A program made the position numbers and the translations under genes. A stretch of 64,000 bases of DNA from Streptosporangium sp. NBC_01756 (GTDB lineage Bacteria; Actinomycetota; Actinomycetes; Streptosporangiales; Streptosporangiaceae), in assembly GCF_035917975.1 (NCBI RefSeq), contig NZ_CP109130.1, forward strand, positions 8,060,001-8,124,000, given 5' to 3'. The notes beneath the pieces are model-generated. The model saw only the letters and a list, made by a program, of their open reading frames with translations, was not told where the DNA came from and did not search any database. Of this stretch, positions 16,668 to 24,774 are shown piece after piece; the stretch's first letter is position 1, and each line of letters begins with the position of its first letter.

Positions 16668-16715
16668 CGAATCTCCTTGAGCGTGGAGACCCCGGGCTTC
16701 AGCCCTGGGGAGGAA
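16665..16715. repeat. Copy 2 of the ~50-bp hairpin element
   Basis: CATCGAATCTCCTTGAG is identical to copy 1. It is followed by a variable hexamer and CCCGGGCTTCAGCCCTGGGG, which forms a better hairpin than copy 1, then AGGAA. The two copies have the same orientation, start 1,778 bp apart, and both provide the ribosome binding site and start codon of a minus-strand gene. Confidence 0.5.
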
Positions 16716-17152
16716 ACGCGGCACAGCGCCGCGTGAGGCTTTCTCGAACGCGCGTATGGACTGGCTGCTCTGCGCCATGGCGCAGAGCGTGCAGCGGGCG
16801 TTCGAGTACCGCTTCTGTCCGACCCCCGGGTAGGCCGAGCAGTGATCGCTGTGCGGGTACGGCGAGGGCGGACTTTTACGATCACGCGGATATGTGCGGG
16901 GACGGTGGTCTCCCAAAGAGGCGCCCTTATCCTTTTTTATACCTTATGTCGCTTTTCATGGCCAATTCGTGACGTACCTCACGTCGCGGTCATCCATCCG
17001 GATTCTGGGTGCCTGGCCTCGCCGAACGTGACAATGGAGCCCGTGGCCGGCCTTGGGCACCGTCATTCAGATCGGCATCTGATCAATTCGACCGAGCGGC
17101 ATTCAAAGTGCTGGTGCGATCCGAGCATGGTTCCAGGAGGCTCCCACCGCGA
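16668..17152. other. Gene-poor stretch with an AT-rich patch
   Basis: Nothing coding is convincing here. After the hairpin element come a CGCGGCACAGCGCCGCG inverted repeat (about 16717-16733) and an AT-rich patch at about 16928-16968, rare in this window. A GTGA-N6-TCAC palindrome follows at 16969. The downstream methyltransferase remnant suggests this is the former promoter region of a lost gene. Confidence 0.45.
16969..16982. promoter_or_regulatory. GTGA-N6-TCAC palindrome, Crp/GlxR-like candidate site
   Basis: GTGACGTACCTCAC matches the core of actinobacterial Crp-type sites and lies beside the AT-rich patch upstream of the methyltransferase remnant. About one such match per 64 kb is expected by chance, so support is weak. 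Confidence 0.25.
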
Positions 17153-17302
17153 AGCTCGGCGTCCTACGACACCGTCACCGTCGACTACGGCAAGCTCCTC
17201 AGCACCGAACTCGCGGACAAACCTCTGGACCGTGCGATGCTTGCCGCGTTCGCCGAACTCGTGCGGGCCACCGGTGCCGGGCCGGTGGCCGTACCGAGGT
17301 GA
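17153..17302 (+). pseudogene. N-terminal remnant of a SAM-dependent methyltransferase
   Basis: The frame reads SSASYDTVTVDYGKLL, then PLDRAMLAAFAELV and GAGPVAVPR before TGA. Actinobacterial class I methyltransferases begin with this same arrangement (a Tyr-Asp...Asp-Tyr opening, P-L-D-R, FAELV) and continue directly with the SAM-binding DLGCGPG motif. Here the frame ends just where that motif should begin and no continuation is present in any frame before the esterase gene 8 bp downstream. I therefore read it as a truncated gene. The upstream part of the open frame is not methyltransferase-like. Confidence 0.6.
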
Positions 17303-17309
17303 CGGCCTG

Positions 17310-18545
17310 TCAGCACTGACCGTCGGCGAGGACCCAGTAGCCCGGGCCGGTCTGCTTGAGGGTGTGGGTGGTGTAGACGTTCCACAGGCCCATGGCGTCG
17401 TTGGAGCCGTTGGCGTAGACGTAGCCGCCGGACTGGTGGGCCCGGCCCGCGGTGGTGTGGGCGTAGTTGCTCGCCGTCGCGCACGTCGGGGGCGCGGTCG
17501 GCGTCGGAGTCGGAGTCACGGTGGGGGTGACGGTCGGGGTCGGGGTCGGCTGGGCTCCGCCGTCGAGTCCGAAGAACCGCGCGTCGTGGTAGGCCGAGCA
17601 GATGGTGTCGAGGAAGTACGCCGCCGCGGTTCCGCACTGGTCGGCGGCGCCGCCCGGGTCGACCGGCAGGCCGTGCCCCATCCCGTTGATCTCGTACAGG
17701 CGCACGTCGTTGTTCCCGTACACCTTCAGCGAGGTGCCGCCGGTCAGCGTCTGCGTGGAGGTGGGAGTCTGCGAGACGCCCCGTACGTTCGTCCACTGGT
17801 CACGGAGCTGCGTGGCGTTGGCCGGCCTGACCGTGTAGTCGGACAGCCCCTGCCAGACGGCGACGCGCGGGTACGGGCCCGAGTAGCCGGAGTAGGCGTT
17901 GCGCACCAGGTCCCCCCACTGCTGCGGGGTCTTGCTCGTGGCGTTGTACTGGCAGGTGGACGCCTGGGTCAGGCTGGTGGCGCAACGGTAGGCCAGCCCG
18001 GCCCCGACCGAGCCGGCCGCGAAGACGTCCGGGTAGGTGGCCAGCATGACCGCCGACATGGCCCCGCCCGCCGACAGGCCGGTGACGTAGACCCGCGCGG
18101 GGTCGGTCCCGTAGTTGGCGACCGCGTAGCCCACCATGGCGCGGATCGAGGCCGCCTCGCCCTGTCCCCGGGTGGTGTCCCCGGTCTCGAACCAGTTGAA
18201 GCAGCTGGACGAGTTGTTGGCACCGCTGGTCTGCGGCAGCACGAGGGCGAACCCCGACTGGTCGGCGTACTTGCGCCAGCCCGAGTTGGAGAAGTAGCCG
18301 CCGGCGTTCTGCGTGCAGCCGTGCAGCAGCACCACGAGCGGGCGGCCGCCGGCCAGGCCGTCGGGGCGGTAGCTGTACATGGCGAGGTTGCCGGGGTTGC
18401 TGCCGAACGAACCGACCTGGACCAGCGACGCCGCCTGCGCGGGAGCCGCGGTCAGGGCTGCGCCGACCAGGCCGGAGAGTCCGAGTAGTACGGCCAGTAG
18501 GACGAGGGCGGCTCGCGACGGCCGCGCTGGGAGAGATGTGACCAT
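17310..18545 (-). CDS. Secreted PHB-depolymerase-family esterase with C-terminal accessory domain
   Basis: A 411-residue secreted alpha/beta hydrolase. A signal peptide (residues 1-39, ending APAQA) is followed by the catalytic domain: oxyanion HGCTQN near 75-80, lipase box GLSAGG at 156-161 with Ser158, then the GLSDYTVRP and GMGHGLPV segments carrying the likely Asp and His. This is the type of the extracellular PHB depolymerase/feruloyl esterase-like family. A Pro/Thr linker (PTPTPTVTPT) leads to a C-terminal domain of about 55 residues with two cysteines, probably for substrate binding. The actual substrate could be polyhydroxyalkanoate or plant ester. The ATG at 18545 follows AAGGAGCACC. 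A long open frame on the opposite strand is a shadow. Confidence 0.85.
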   Translation of the reverse strand: MVTSLPARPSRAALVLLAVLLGLSGLVGAALTAAPAQAASLVQVGSFGSNPGNLAMYSYRPDGLAGGRPLVVLLHGCTQNAGGYFSNSGWRKYADQSGFALVLPQTSGANNSSSCFNWFETGDTTRGQGEAASIRAMVGYAVANYGTDPARVYVTGLSAGGAMSAVMLATYPDVFAAGSVGAGLAYRCATSLTQASTCQYNATSKTPQQWGDLVRNAYSGYSGPYPRVAVWQGLSDYTVRPANATQLRDQWTNVRGVSQTPTSTQTLTGGTSLKVYGNNDVRLYEINGMGHGLPVDPGGAADQCGTAAAYFLDTICSAYHDARFFGLDGGAQPTPTPTVTPTVTPTPTPTAPPTCATASNYAHTTAGRAHQSGGYVYANGSNDAMGLWNVYTTHTLKQTGPGYWVLADGQC

Positions 18546-18560
18546 GGGGGGTGCTCCTTG

Positions 18561-18575
18561 TGTGACCTAGCTCAC
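18561..18575. promoter_or_regulatory. TGTGA-N6-TCAC palindrome upstream of the esterase gene
   Basis: TGTGACCTAGCTCAC lies 16 bp before the esterase start and fits the TGTGA-N6-TCACA pattern of Crp-type regulators. Such regulation would suit a secreted carbon-scavenging enzyme. Its position so close to the start would favour repression or a promoter that overlaps the site. Confidence 0.35.
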
Positions 18576-18706
18576 CGGTCCTTCAGACGCACGGTAGAAC
18601 CGGCTTAACCCCTCCGATATGTCCGCGAAACACACTCTTCGTCGCTCCGGCATGGACGTCACCCGGCGGAGCGGCCCGCCGCCGAGCCCGCTCCGCCGAG
18701 TGATGC

Positions 18707-20011
18707 TCAGTAGCTCATCAGCAGGCGGTCGAGGACCCGGGTGCCGAACTGCAGGGCGTCCACCGGCACCCTCTCGTCGACGCCGTGGAACATCGCGGCG
18801 AAGTCCATCTCCGCCGGCAGTCGCAGCGGGACGAATCCGAAACCCCTGATGTTCAGGTCGGCGAAGAACGTCTTGTTGTCGGTGCCACCCGACATGCAGT
18901 ACGGCACCGCGCGGGCCGTCGGGTCCTCCGCCTTCAGCGCCGCGATCATCGACTCGACCAGCGCGCCGTCGAACGTCGTTTCCAGCGCGATGTCGTGGGT
19001 GACGATCTCACGCCGGACGTCCGGCCCGAGCAGCCCGTCCACCGTGGCGAAGAACTCCTCCTCGAAACCGGGCAGGAACCGTCCGTCCACCACGGCACTG
19101 GCCTGGCCGGGGATCACGTTCGCCTTGTAGCCCGCGGTGAGCATGGTCGGGTTGGCCGTGTGGTGCAGGGTCGCGCCGACGAACCTGGCCAGCGGTCCGA
19201 TGGCGTCGATGACCGGTGCCGGGTTCTCCGGGTCGAAGGGCAGGCCGAAGGCGTCGGCCACCTCGGACAGGAAGCGGCGCACGGTCGGCGTCAGTTTGAC
19301 CGGCCACTCGTGGGAGCCGATCCTGGCCACCGCCTTGGCGACCTCGGTGACCGCGTTGCCCGGATTGAGCATGGAGCCGTGCCCGGCCGTGCCGTCGGCG
19401 ACCAGGCGCATCCAGGCCAGGCCCTTCTGCGCCGTCTCGATCAGGTAGAGCCGCAGCGAGGGATCGACCTCCAGGGAGTAGCCGCCGACCTCGCTGATGG
19501 CGTGGTCGACCCCGTCGAACAGCTCGGGGTGCTTGGCGGTGAGGTATTTGGCACCGTACGTACCACCCGCCTCCTCGTCGGCCATCCAGGCGAAGACGAC
19601 GTCGCGTCTGGGCTTGCGGCCCTCGGTCGCCATCTGCCGCAGGACCGCCAGCATCATGGCGTCCATGTCCTTCATGTCGACCGCGCCCCGGCCCCAGATG
19701 TAGCCGTCCCGGATCTCACCGGCGAACGGGTCGACGGTCCAGTCGGCGGCGTTGGCAGGCACGACGTCCAGGTGGCCGTGGACCAGCAGCGCGGGCAGGC
19801 TGGGGTCGGAGCCCTCGACCCTGGTCACGACGTTGCCACGGCCGGGCGCGCTCTCCACGTAGGTCGCCTCCGCGCCGACCTCCGCGAGCCTGGCCATGAC
19901 GACCTCGGCGGCGGCGCGCTCGCCGGGGCCGCTGCCGTCTCCGTAGTTGCTGCTGTCGACGCGGATGAGCTCGCTGCAGAGCTCGGCTACCTCGGTCTCG
20001 GCGGGGGTCAT
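18707..20011 (-). CDS. M20-family metallopeptidase / amidohydrolase
   Basis: A 434-residue zinc peptidase of the M20/M25/M40 type. Metal-binding and catalytic segments are in place: LLVHGHLDVVP with His80, GRGAVDMKD with Asp112, DEEAGGTYG with the Glu146-Glu147 pair, and MSGGTDNKTF near the end. The family hydrolyses dipeptides, N-acyl amino acids or desuccinylates diaminopimelate; the substrate is not evident. The ATG at 20011 overlaps the TGA of the upstream regulator (ATGA, 20008-20011), so it is coupled to that gene. A much longer upstream frame exists but reads through the regulator in another frame and is rejected. The regulator and the divergent MFS gene suggest a peptide or amino-acid catabolic unit. 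Confidence 0.9.
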   Translation of the reverse strand: MTPAETEVAELCSELIRVDSSNYGDGSGPGERAAAEVVMARLAEVGAEATYVESAPGRGNVVTRVEGSDPSLPALLVHGHLDVVPANAADWTVDPFAGEIRDGYIWGRGAVDMKDMDAMMLAVLRQMATEGRKPRRDVVFAWMADEEAGGTYGAKYLTAKHPELFDGVDHAISEVGGYSLEVDPSLRLYLIETAQKGLAWMRLVADGTAGHGSMLNPGNAVTEVAKAVARIGSHEWPVKLTPTVRRFLSEVADAFGLPFDPENPAPVIDAIGPLARFVGATLHHTANPTMLTAGYKANVIPGQASAVVDGRFLPGFEEEFFATVDGLLGPDVRREIVTHDIALETTFDGALVESMIAALKAEDPTARAVPYCMSGGTDNKTFFADLNIRGFGFVPLRLPAEMDFAAMFHGVDERVPVDALQFGTRVLDRLLMSY

Positions 20012-21000
20012 TGGTACTCCAGGGTGAGCAGGCCCGACTTGCGCAGGTGACCACGCTTGTAGGCACGGGTGATGAGGGTGATGTTGACATCGGTGACGTC
20101 GTCGAGCGGGCCGACGACCGTGGTGAGGAAGCGGTAGAGCTCCGCCTCGTGAGTGGCGACGACCTGAACGATCATGGTGTGGGTGCCCGAGGTGGCGGCA
20201 CAGTAACGGACGCTCGGGTGGCCGGCGAGTGTCTGCCCCACCTGGTCCAGGCCGTGGGCGCGGACCGAAAGCCAGAGCTGGGCCTCCACCTCCAGCCCGA
20301 GCAGCGCGGGTTCCACCTCGGCCCGCAGGTGCACGACCCCCCGTTCGAGGAGGGCCGCGACCCGGCGGCGGGCGGTGGGCACGGACACATCCAGTCTCTC
20401 GGCGAGCGCGGTGAAACCGATGCGGCCGTCGGCGGCCAGCAGGCCGACGGCGTCCTTTTCCGCCGCGGTCGGATCGACGCGTTCCGGCAGCGGCCCGGCC
20501 GGCGGCGACCCGGTGGCTTTCAGGTGCGCGATCTGCTCCTCGGAGAGGTACGGCGCGTGCCACTCGGCCACCGTCTGGAAGGTGTGCAGCACGACCTGGG
20601 TCCGGGTCTGCACGATTCCGGGCGTGGCGGGGATCTGCGTGGTCAGGATCTCGTGCAGGAGCTCTCTGGAGGGGGCCACCAGCTCGCAGCCGATGTCGGC
20701 GGAGCCGGTGACCGCGTAGACCGAGCGGGTGTCGGGGCGCGCGGAGAGGGCCTCGGCCACCTGCTCCGTCGTACAGGGATCAACCTGGACGTGCAGGTGC
20801 ATCGGTGTGCCGAGTCCGCAGCGCAACTCGTCGAGGATGACGGTGACCCGCACGGCTCCGATGGCCAGCAGCCGCTGCAGGCGGCGCGCCACGGTCCGTT
20901 CGTGCTCGCCGACGGCACTGCCGATCTCGCCCCACGTCGCGCGGGGGCTGACCTGGAGGGCGGTGACCAGACGGCGGTCGAGATCATCGAAAGCGATCAC
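20008..21000 (-). CDS. Double-domain Lrp/AsnC-family regulator
   Basis: A 330-residue protein made of two Lrp/AsnC units in one chain. The first helix-turn-helix (FDDLDRRLVTALQVSPRATW..., about residues 4-50) is followed by a RAM-type ligand domain; the second helix-turn-helix (DPTAAEKDAVGLLAADGRIG..., about 175-225) is followed by a second RAM domain. Ordinary Lrp proteins are about 150 residues, so this is the tandem form known in actinobacteria. It overlaps the M20 gene and diverges from the MFS transporter gene; the 121-bp spacer is AT-rich and is the likely operator. I infer control of the M20 and MFS genes by an amino acid or its derivative. Confidence 0.9.
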   Translation of the reverse strand: MIAFDDLDRRLVTALQVSPRATWGEIGSAVGEHERTVARRLQRLLAIGAVRVTVILDELRCGLGTPMHLHVQVDPCTTEQVAEALSARPDTRSVYAVTGSADIGCELVAPSRELLHEILTTQIPATPGIVQTRTQVVLHTFQTVAEWHAPYLSEEQIAHLKATGSPPAGPLPERVDPTAAEKDAVGLLAADGRIGFTALAERLDVSVPTARRRVAALLERGVVHLRAEVEPALLGLEVEAQLWLSVRAHGLDQVGQTLAGHPSVRYCAATSGTHTMIVQVVATHEAELYRFLTTVVGPLDDVTDVNITLITRAYKRGHLRKSGLLTLEYQ

Positions 21001-21121
21001 GGATACTCATCAGATGTCGGAAACGTAAAGAGATTTGTAGATGTTTGACTATTTCTATCATCTAGTTGCAGGCTAGACCACCTGAGTTCCTTCCTGAAGC
21101 ACACGGCATGAGGAGCGCCCC

Positions 21122-22426
21122 GTGGCCACCGTTCCCCCAAGTCACGCCCCCCTCGGCGTCCCGAAGAGCCGGATCCGCCAGTTGACGGCGGCCAACGTCG
21201 GCAACGTCGTCGAGTGGTTCGACTGGTACACCTACTCGTTCCTGGCCATCTACTTCTCCACCCAGATCTTCCCCAAGGGCGCGGGCAACAGCCTGGTCCC
21301 CTTGCTGAGCTCGTTCGCGGTCTTCGCCGTCGGGTTCTTCATGCGGCCACTCGGTGGGCTGCTGGTGGGATCGTTCGCCGACCGGTTCGGCCGCAAGGCG
21401 GCGATGACCTTCACGATCATCCTGATGGGCGTGGGATCGCTGCTGGTCGCGGTCACCCCGACCTACGAGTCGGCCGGCGTGCTCGCACCGGTCATCCTGA
21501 CGCTGGCCCGGCTGACCCAGGGACTCTCGGTCGGCGGCGAGTTCGCCGCGGCCACCACGTTCCTCGTGGAGTCGGCCCCGCCGGGCAGGCGCGGCTTGTT
21601 CTCCAGCTTCCAGTACGTCAGCACCACCATCGGACAACTCCTCGCCTCCGGCCTCGCCGCGCTGCTGGCCGCCATCCTGACCGAGGCCGACATGAGCTCG
21701 TGGGGCTGGCGCGTCCCGTTCGCCGTCGGCGCGCTGGTGAGTCTCGTCGGGCTGTGGATCCGCAGGGGCGCCGAGGAGACCACGACCCTGGCCGAGGACA
21801 TCAAGAAGGGCGTGGCCGAAAAGCCGAAACTCTTCGAGTTCCTGGTCCGCTATCCGACCAAGGCTTTCATGATCGTCGGTATCACCATGGCCGGCACCGT
21901 CGCCTACTACACCTGGACGACGTTCCTGCCCACCTACGCCCAGCTCACGGTCAAGTTCGACAAGGCCGAGGCCCTCCAGGTGGGCACCCTCTCGCTGGTC
22001 TTCTTCATGGTGCTGCAGCCGCTGCTCGGCATGCTCTCCGACAGGATCGGACGCAGGCCGATGCTGATCACCTTCGGCCTCGGATTCACCCTGCTGCCGG
22101 TTCCGCTGATGGGGATGCTGTCCGACTCCTTCGCGAGCCTGCTGCTCGTCCAGTGCGTCGGCATGGTCTTCCTCGGCGGTTTCACGTCGATCTCGGCGGC
22201 CGTCAACTCCGAACTCTTCCCGACCCGGGTCAGGGCGTCGGGAGCCGGTTTCCCCTACTCCCTGACCGTCGCCCTGTTCGGCGGCACCGCTCCGCTGGTG
22301 GGCACCGCGCTGATCGACAACGGCAACGCGGGACTGTTCGCGTGGTACATGTCGGCGCTCGCCCTGGGATCGACCCTGGTCTACGTCTTCGCGCTCAAGG
22401 AGACCAAGGACCAGCCGCTGAGCTGA
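21122..22426 (+). CDS. MFS transporter, metabolite:H+ symporter (MHS) type
   Basis: A 434-residue transporter with twelve predicted membrane segments. The N-terminal NVVEWFDWYTYSFLAIYF stretch is the signature of the MHS branch (relatives include KgtP, ProP and shikimate transporters), and DRFGRKAAM and DRIGRRPM are the cytoplasmic loop 2-3 and 8-9 motifs. The substrate is probably an organic acid or amino-acid derivative. The GTG start at 21122 follows GAGGAG. It is divergent from the Lrp regulator gene and is probably controlled by it. Confidence 0.9.
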   Translation: MATVPPSHAPLGVPKSRIRQLTAANVGNVVEWFDWYTYSFLAIYFSTQIFPKGAGNSLVPLLSSFAVFAVGFFMRPLGGLLVGSFADRFGRKAAMTFTIILMGVGSLLVAVTPTYESAGVLAPVILTLARLTQGLSVGGEFAAATTFLVESAPPGRRGLFSSFQYVSTTIGQLLASGLAALLAAILTEADMSSWGWRVPFAVGALVSLVGLWIRRGAEETTTLAEDIKKGVAEKPKLFEFLVRYPTKAFMIVGITMAGTVAYYTWTTFLPTYAQLTVKFDKAEALQVGTLSLVFFMVLQPLLGMLSDRIGRRPMLITFGLGFTLLPVPLMGMLSDSFASLLLVQCVGMVFLGGFTSISAAVNSELFPTRVRASGAGFPYSLTVALFGGTAPLVGTALIDNGNAGLFAWYMSALALGSTLVYVFALKETKDQPLS

Positions 22427-22542
22427 CGCCCGACCTGCAGGGCCGCCCGGATGAGCACCGCACCTCCGATGCCGACGCGCTCGACCCGTGATGCCGGGGG
22501 CGCGAGCGCGGAGCGGTGCCCGTCTGCGGCGGCGCGGCTCAC

Positions 22543-22586
22543 GAAAAAAGCCGGGGCCCGCACCCTCTCGGATGCGGACCCCGGCT
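22543..22586 (-). terminator. Rho-independent terminator of cspA
   Basis: On the minus strand AGCCGGGGTCCGCATCC pairs with GGGTGCGGGCCCCGGCT and runs straight into TTTTTT. It lies 18 bp after the cspA stop. Confidence 0.9.
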
Positions 22587-22603
22587 CGGGTCGTACGCTG
22601 CGA

Positions 22604-22807
22604 CTAGGCAGGAACGATGTTCTCGGCCTGCGGGCCCTTCTGGCCCTGCGTGACGTCGAACGAGACCTTCTGGCCCTCCTGCAGCTCGCGGAAGCCCTGG
22701 GCGGCGATGTTCGAGTAGTGGGCGAAGACGTCAGCGCCGCCGCCGTCCTGCTCGATGAAGCCGAAGCCCTTTTCCGCGTTGAACCACTTCACGGTTCCAG
22801 TAGCCAT
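22604..22807 (-). CDS. cspA: Cold-shock protein
   Basis: A 67-residue single-domain cold-shock protein of the five-stranded OB fold, binding single-stranded nucleic acid. RNP1 KGFGFI is at residues 13-18 and RNP2 (DVFAHYS) at 26-32. The opening MATGTVKWFN and closing QAENIVPA are typical of actinobacterial CspA. The ATG at 22807 follows GAAGGAGATT, an ideal ribosome binding site; an upstream in-frame ATG at 22912 is unlikely. A strong terminator follows. A long AT-richer leader precedes it, as in many cold-shock genes. Which of the usual several csp paralogues this is cannot be told from here. Confidence 0.97.
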   Translation of the reverse strand: MATGTVKWFNAEKGFGFIEQDGGGADVFAHYSNIAAQGFRELQEGQKVSFDVTQGQKGPQAENIVPA

Positions 22808-23227
22808 GTCAATCTCCTTCGGGTGAGGCAGAAGTAGAATCCGCACTTTACGGATTCCGCGTCGCCGTAATGTGTCCATCCGGAGATGACCGGCAAACAA
22901 AAATGCACCCAATGGTTACATACCGTCAGGTGCACACAGAGTTTATGGATACCACAACTGCAACTGAGTTCAGGTTAGCACAGGCTCGGGATACTCGCGA
23001 ACTCGCCTGACCTGCGATTCCGCGTTCGCCGATCGTCACCCGCGCCATCCCCGGCGCAGCGGGCCGTACGACCACGCCGCACGCGCGAGCCCAGAGGAGG
23101 AACTTCCGGCTGACCTTTTCCTCATGGCCAAGGCCGGGTTCTCCACCCCTGGAGGACGGATGAGGGGCCTGCTCACCGTGCCGCGCACCGGTGCCGGACA
23201 GCCGCGCACCCGGTGCCGGGCCGCACC
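22808..23227. other. cspA upstream region and gap before the DUF2277 gene
   Basis: About 420 bp. The part nearest cspA (22808-22985) is AT-richer than its surroundings and contains the likely promoter and a long 5' leader; the inverted TGCACC/GGTGCA pair at about 22904 and 22931 could form a hairpin. The remaining part holds no credible gene on either strand; the short plus-strand frame beginning at 23124 runs antisense to the DUF2277 gene and is rejected. Confidence 0.45.
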
Positions 23228-23458
23228 TCAGCCCTGTGGCTGCCGCCGGGAGGTCTGCGGCACGTGCAGGTCCCGCAGGAGGACCTGTGTCGCGGCGGCG
23301 ACGGCCTCCACGGCCCGGTCGAAGGCCTCCGCGTTGCGCGCGGACGGCGACCGGAAACCGGAGAGCTTGCGGACGTACTGGAGGGCGGCGGCCCGCACAT
23401 CCTCGTCCGTCACGTCGCTGGCGTACGGTTCACGAAGGGTTTTGATGCTCCGGCACAT
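23228..23458 (-). CDS. DUF2277 family protein
   Basis: A 76-residue protein with the family opening MCRSIKTLRE, then VRAAALQYVRKLSGFRSPS and EAFDRAVEAVAAATQVLL, all in the expected order. The family is small, helical and of unknown function. I choose the ATG at 23458 because homologues begin at MCR; an upstream in-frame ATG would add six residues. Confidence 0.85.
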   Translation of the reverse strand: MCRSIKTLREPYASDVTDEDVRAAALQYVRKLSGFRSPSARNAEAFDRAVEAVAAATQVLLRDLHVPQTSRRQPQG

Positions 23459-23562
23459 GGCACGACGGTACGGCATCGCGCCCCCGTCCTCCAGGCCCTG
23501 CCACCGCCGGTCCCGGCCTCGTGCCACGGCGCCGGGACCGGCGGTGTCCCGCCTGCCGGGGG

Positions 23563-24774
23563 TCAGCCGGCCGACTGGGAGCGGGGCGACCAGACGAGCA
23601 GTCCCAGGCACATCTCGTCGCTGGTGCCCTCGCCCCAGACGACGTAGCGCGGGGGAAGGCCGCGCATCTCGGGCAGCAGCCTGCGCAGGCCCGCGTCGTG
23701 GGTGCAGGTCACCCGGAGGGTGTCGCCGGTTTCGACGGAGACGGGTTCGGCCAGCGGGCGGATGGCCTGCTCGTCGAAGTCGTAGGTGGGGATGTCGAGC
23801 AGGGTCCGCGCGCCGGACGTGCCGGGGTTGAGCTCCACCTTGATCGAGCGTCCGAGCAGGTGCATGTGGCCGGCCACGGCATACACGGTGGCCGGCTCCC
23901 CGGCCTTCTGGTCGCAGTGCTGAGTGGCCGAGGCGACCGGTGGTCTGGCGTTGTTGCAGAACTGGTTGAGCCCGGTCACGGTGGAGGACGCCTGGTCACC
24001 GAAACGGTGCACGACGTCGCGGACGGCGGCCGCGCGGTCACACAGGGGGCCGGACTCCTCGGCCGTGCACGGCAGTTCGACCGGCGCCGGCAGCCGTTCG
24101 GTCTCCAGCGAGGCGAGATCGGTCCTGCCGTCGGTGAGGCGCAGCCGGAGCCCGGACTGGTCGCTGCCGATCGGGCCGTCTCCGGCGGCGAGCAGGTTGT
24201 AGTGGACCTGCATGATCAGCTTGCTGCCGGGCGGCATCGGGTAGCCGACCTTCTGGGTGAGCAGCGTCTCGTTGGCTCCCGGTGCCCAGTGGCCGACCCA
24301 GGAGCCGTTGCCGACGCCGGCGTCGCCGAAACAGGTCCACCCTTCGCCCGGGGTGCGGGTGTCGAGCTTGCCGGCCTCCTCGGCCTCGTCCGGCCCGACC
24401 CGGAAGATGATCGCGTGGTGGACGAGGCCGGTGTTCTGCGGCAGGAACTGGCTGCCGGTGAGGAACGCCCGGCCGGTCAGCCCGGGGTCGAGCAGGAAGC
24501 ACCGATATTCGTCGGTGCCTCCGGAGGGGGCCGCCGGGGTGTACGGCTCGGGCATCTTGAGGTTGACGAACCGTTCGGCGGCGCGCAGCGGTGCCACCGG
24601 CGGCGCCGTGAACGGTTCTCCATGGCCTCCGTGCGCGCCGGTGGCGGTCGCCGCGTCCGGCGGGTGCGAGGCCGCCGGATGTCGCTGCCCGGAGCATGAC
24701 GCGATGAGGAGGATGGCCGCGAGCGCGATGGCCGTCGCGGACAACCACCGCACCGGCCCGGCTGTGTGGTTCAT
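23563..24774 (-). CDS. Copper type II monooxygenase-like lipoprotein (PHM-like fold)
   Basis: A 403-residue exported lipoprotein; the signal peptide ends LLIASC, a lipobox with Cys27. The mature part carries the ligand segments of peptidylglycine alpha-hydroxylating monooxygenase-like enzymes: LVHHAIIF, MQVHYN, GHMHLLGRSI and a Met in the C-terminal DEMCLG segment, with CTHD just before it. In PHM the first His cluster binds one copper and the His-x-His plus Met bind the other. The bacterial members mostly lack known substrates. The ATG at 24774 gives a classical lipoprotein signal; the longer upstream frame is not credible. Its position near the DUF2277 gene does not suggest a pathway. Confidence 0.75.
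   Translation of the reverse strand: MNHTAGPVRWLSATAIALAAILLIASCSGQRHPAASHPPDAATATGAHGGHGEPFTAPPVAPLRAAERFVNLKMPEPYTPAAPSGGTDEYRCFLLDPGLTGRAFLTGSQFLPQNTGLVHHAIIFRVGPDEAEEAGKLDTRTPGEGWTCFGDAGVGNGSWVGHWAPGANETLLTQKVGYPMPPGSKLIMQVHYNLLAAGDGPIGSDQSGLRLRLTDGRTDLASLETERLPAPVELPCTAEESGPLCDRAAAVRDVVHRFGDQASSTVTGLNQFCNNARPPVASATQHCDQKAGEPATVYAVAGHMHLLGRSIKVELNPGTSGARTLLDIPTYDFDEQAIRPLAEPVSVETGDTLRVTCTHDAGLRRLLPEMRGLPPRYVVWGEGTSDEMCLGLLVWSPRSQSAG

Noticed and set aside
16842..18488. A 548-residue plus-strand frame across the esterase gene
   Set aside because: It is Arg/Gly/Val-rich antisense sequence. The minus-strand esterase has a signal peptide, lipase box and linker.
22808..22985. A riboswitch or named RNA thermosensor before cspA
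   Set aside because: A long AT-rich leader is present, but I cannot match it to a defined RNA family by eye.
23124..23831. A 235-residue plus-strand frame
   Set aside because: It is antisense to DUF2277 and the copper-monooxygenase-like gene and is made mostly of Arg, Pro and Ser.
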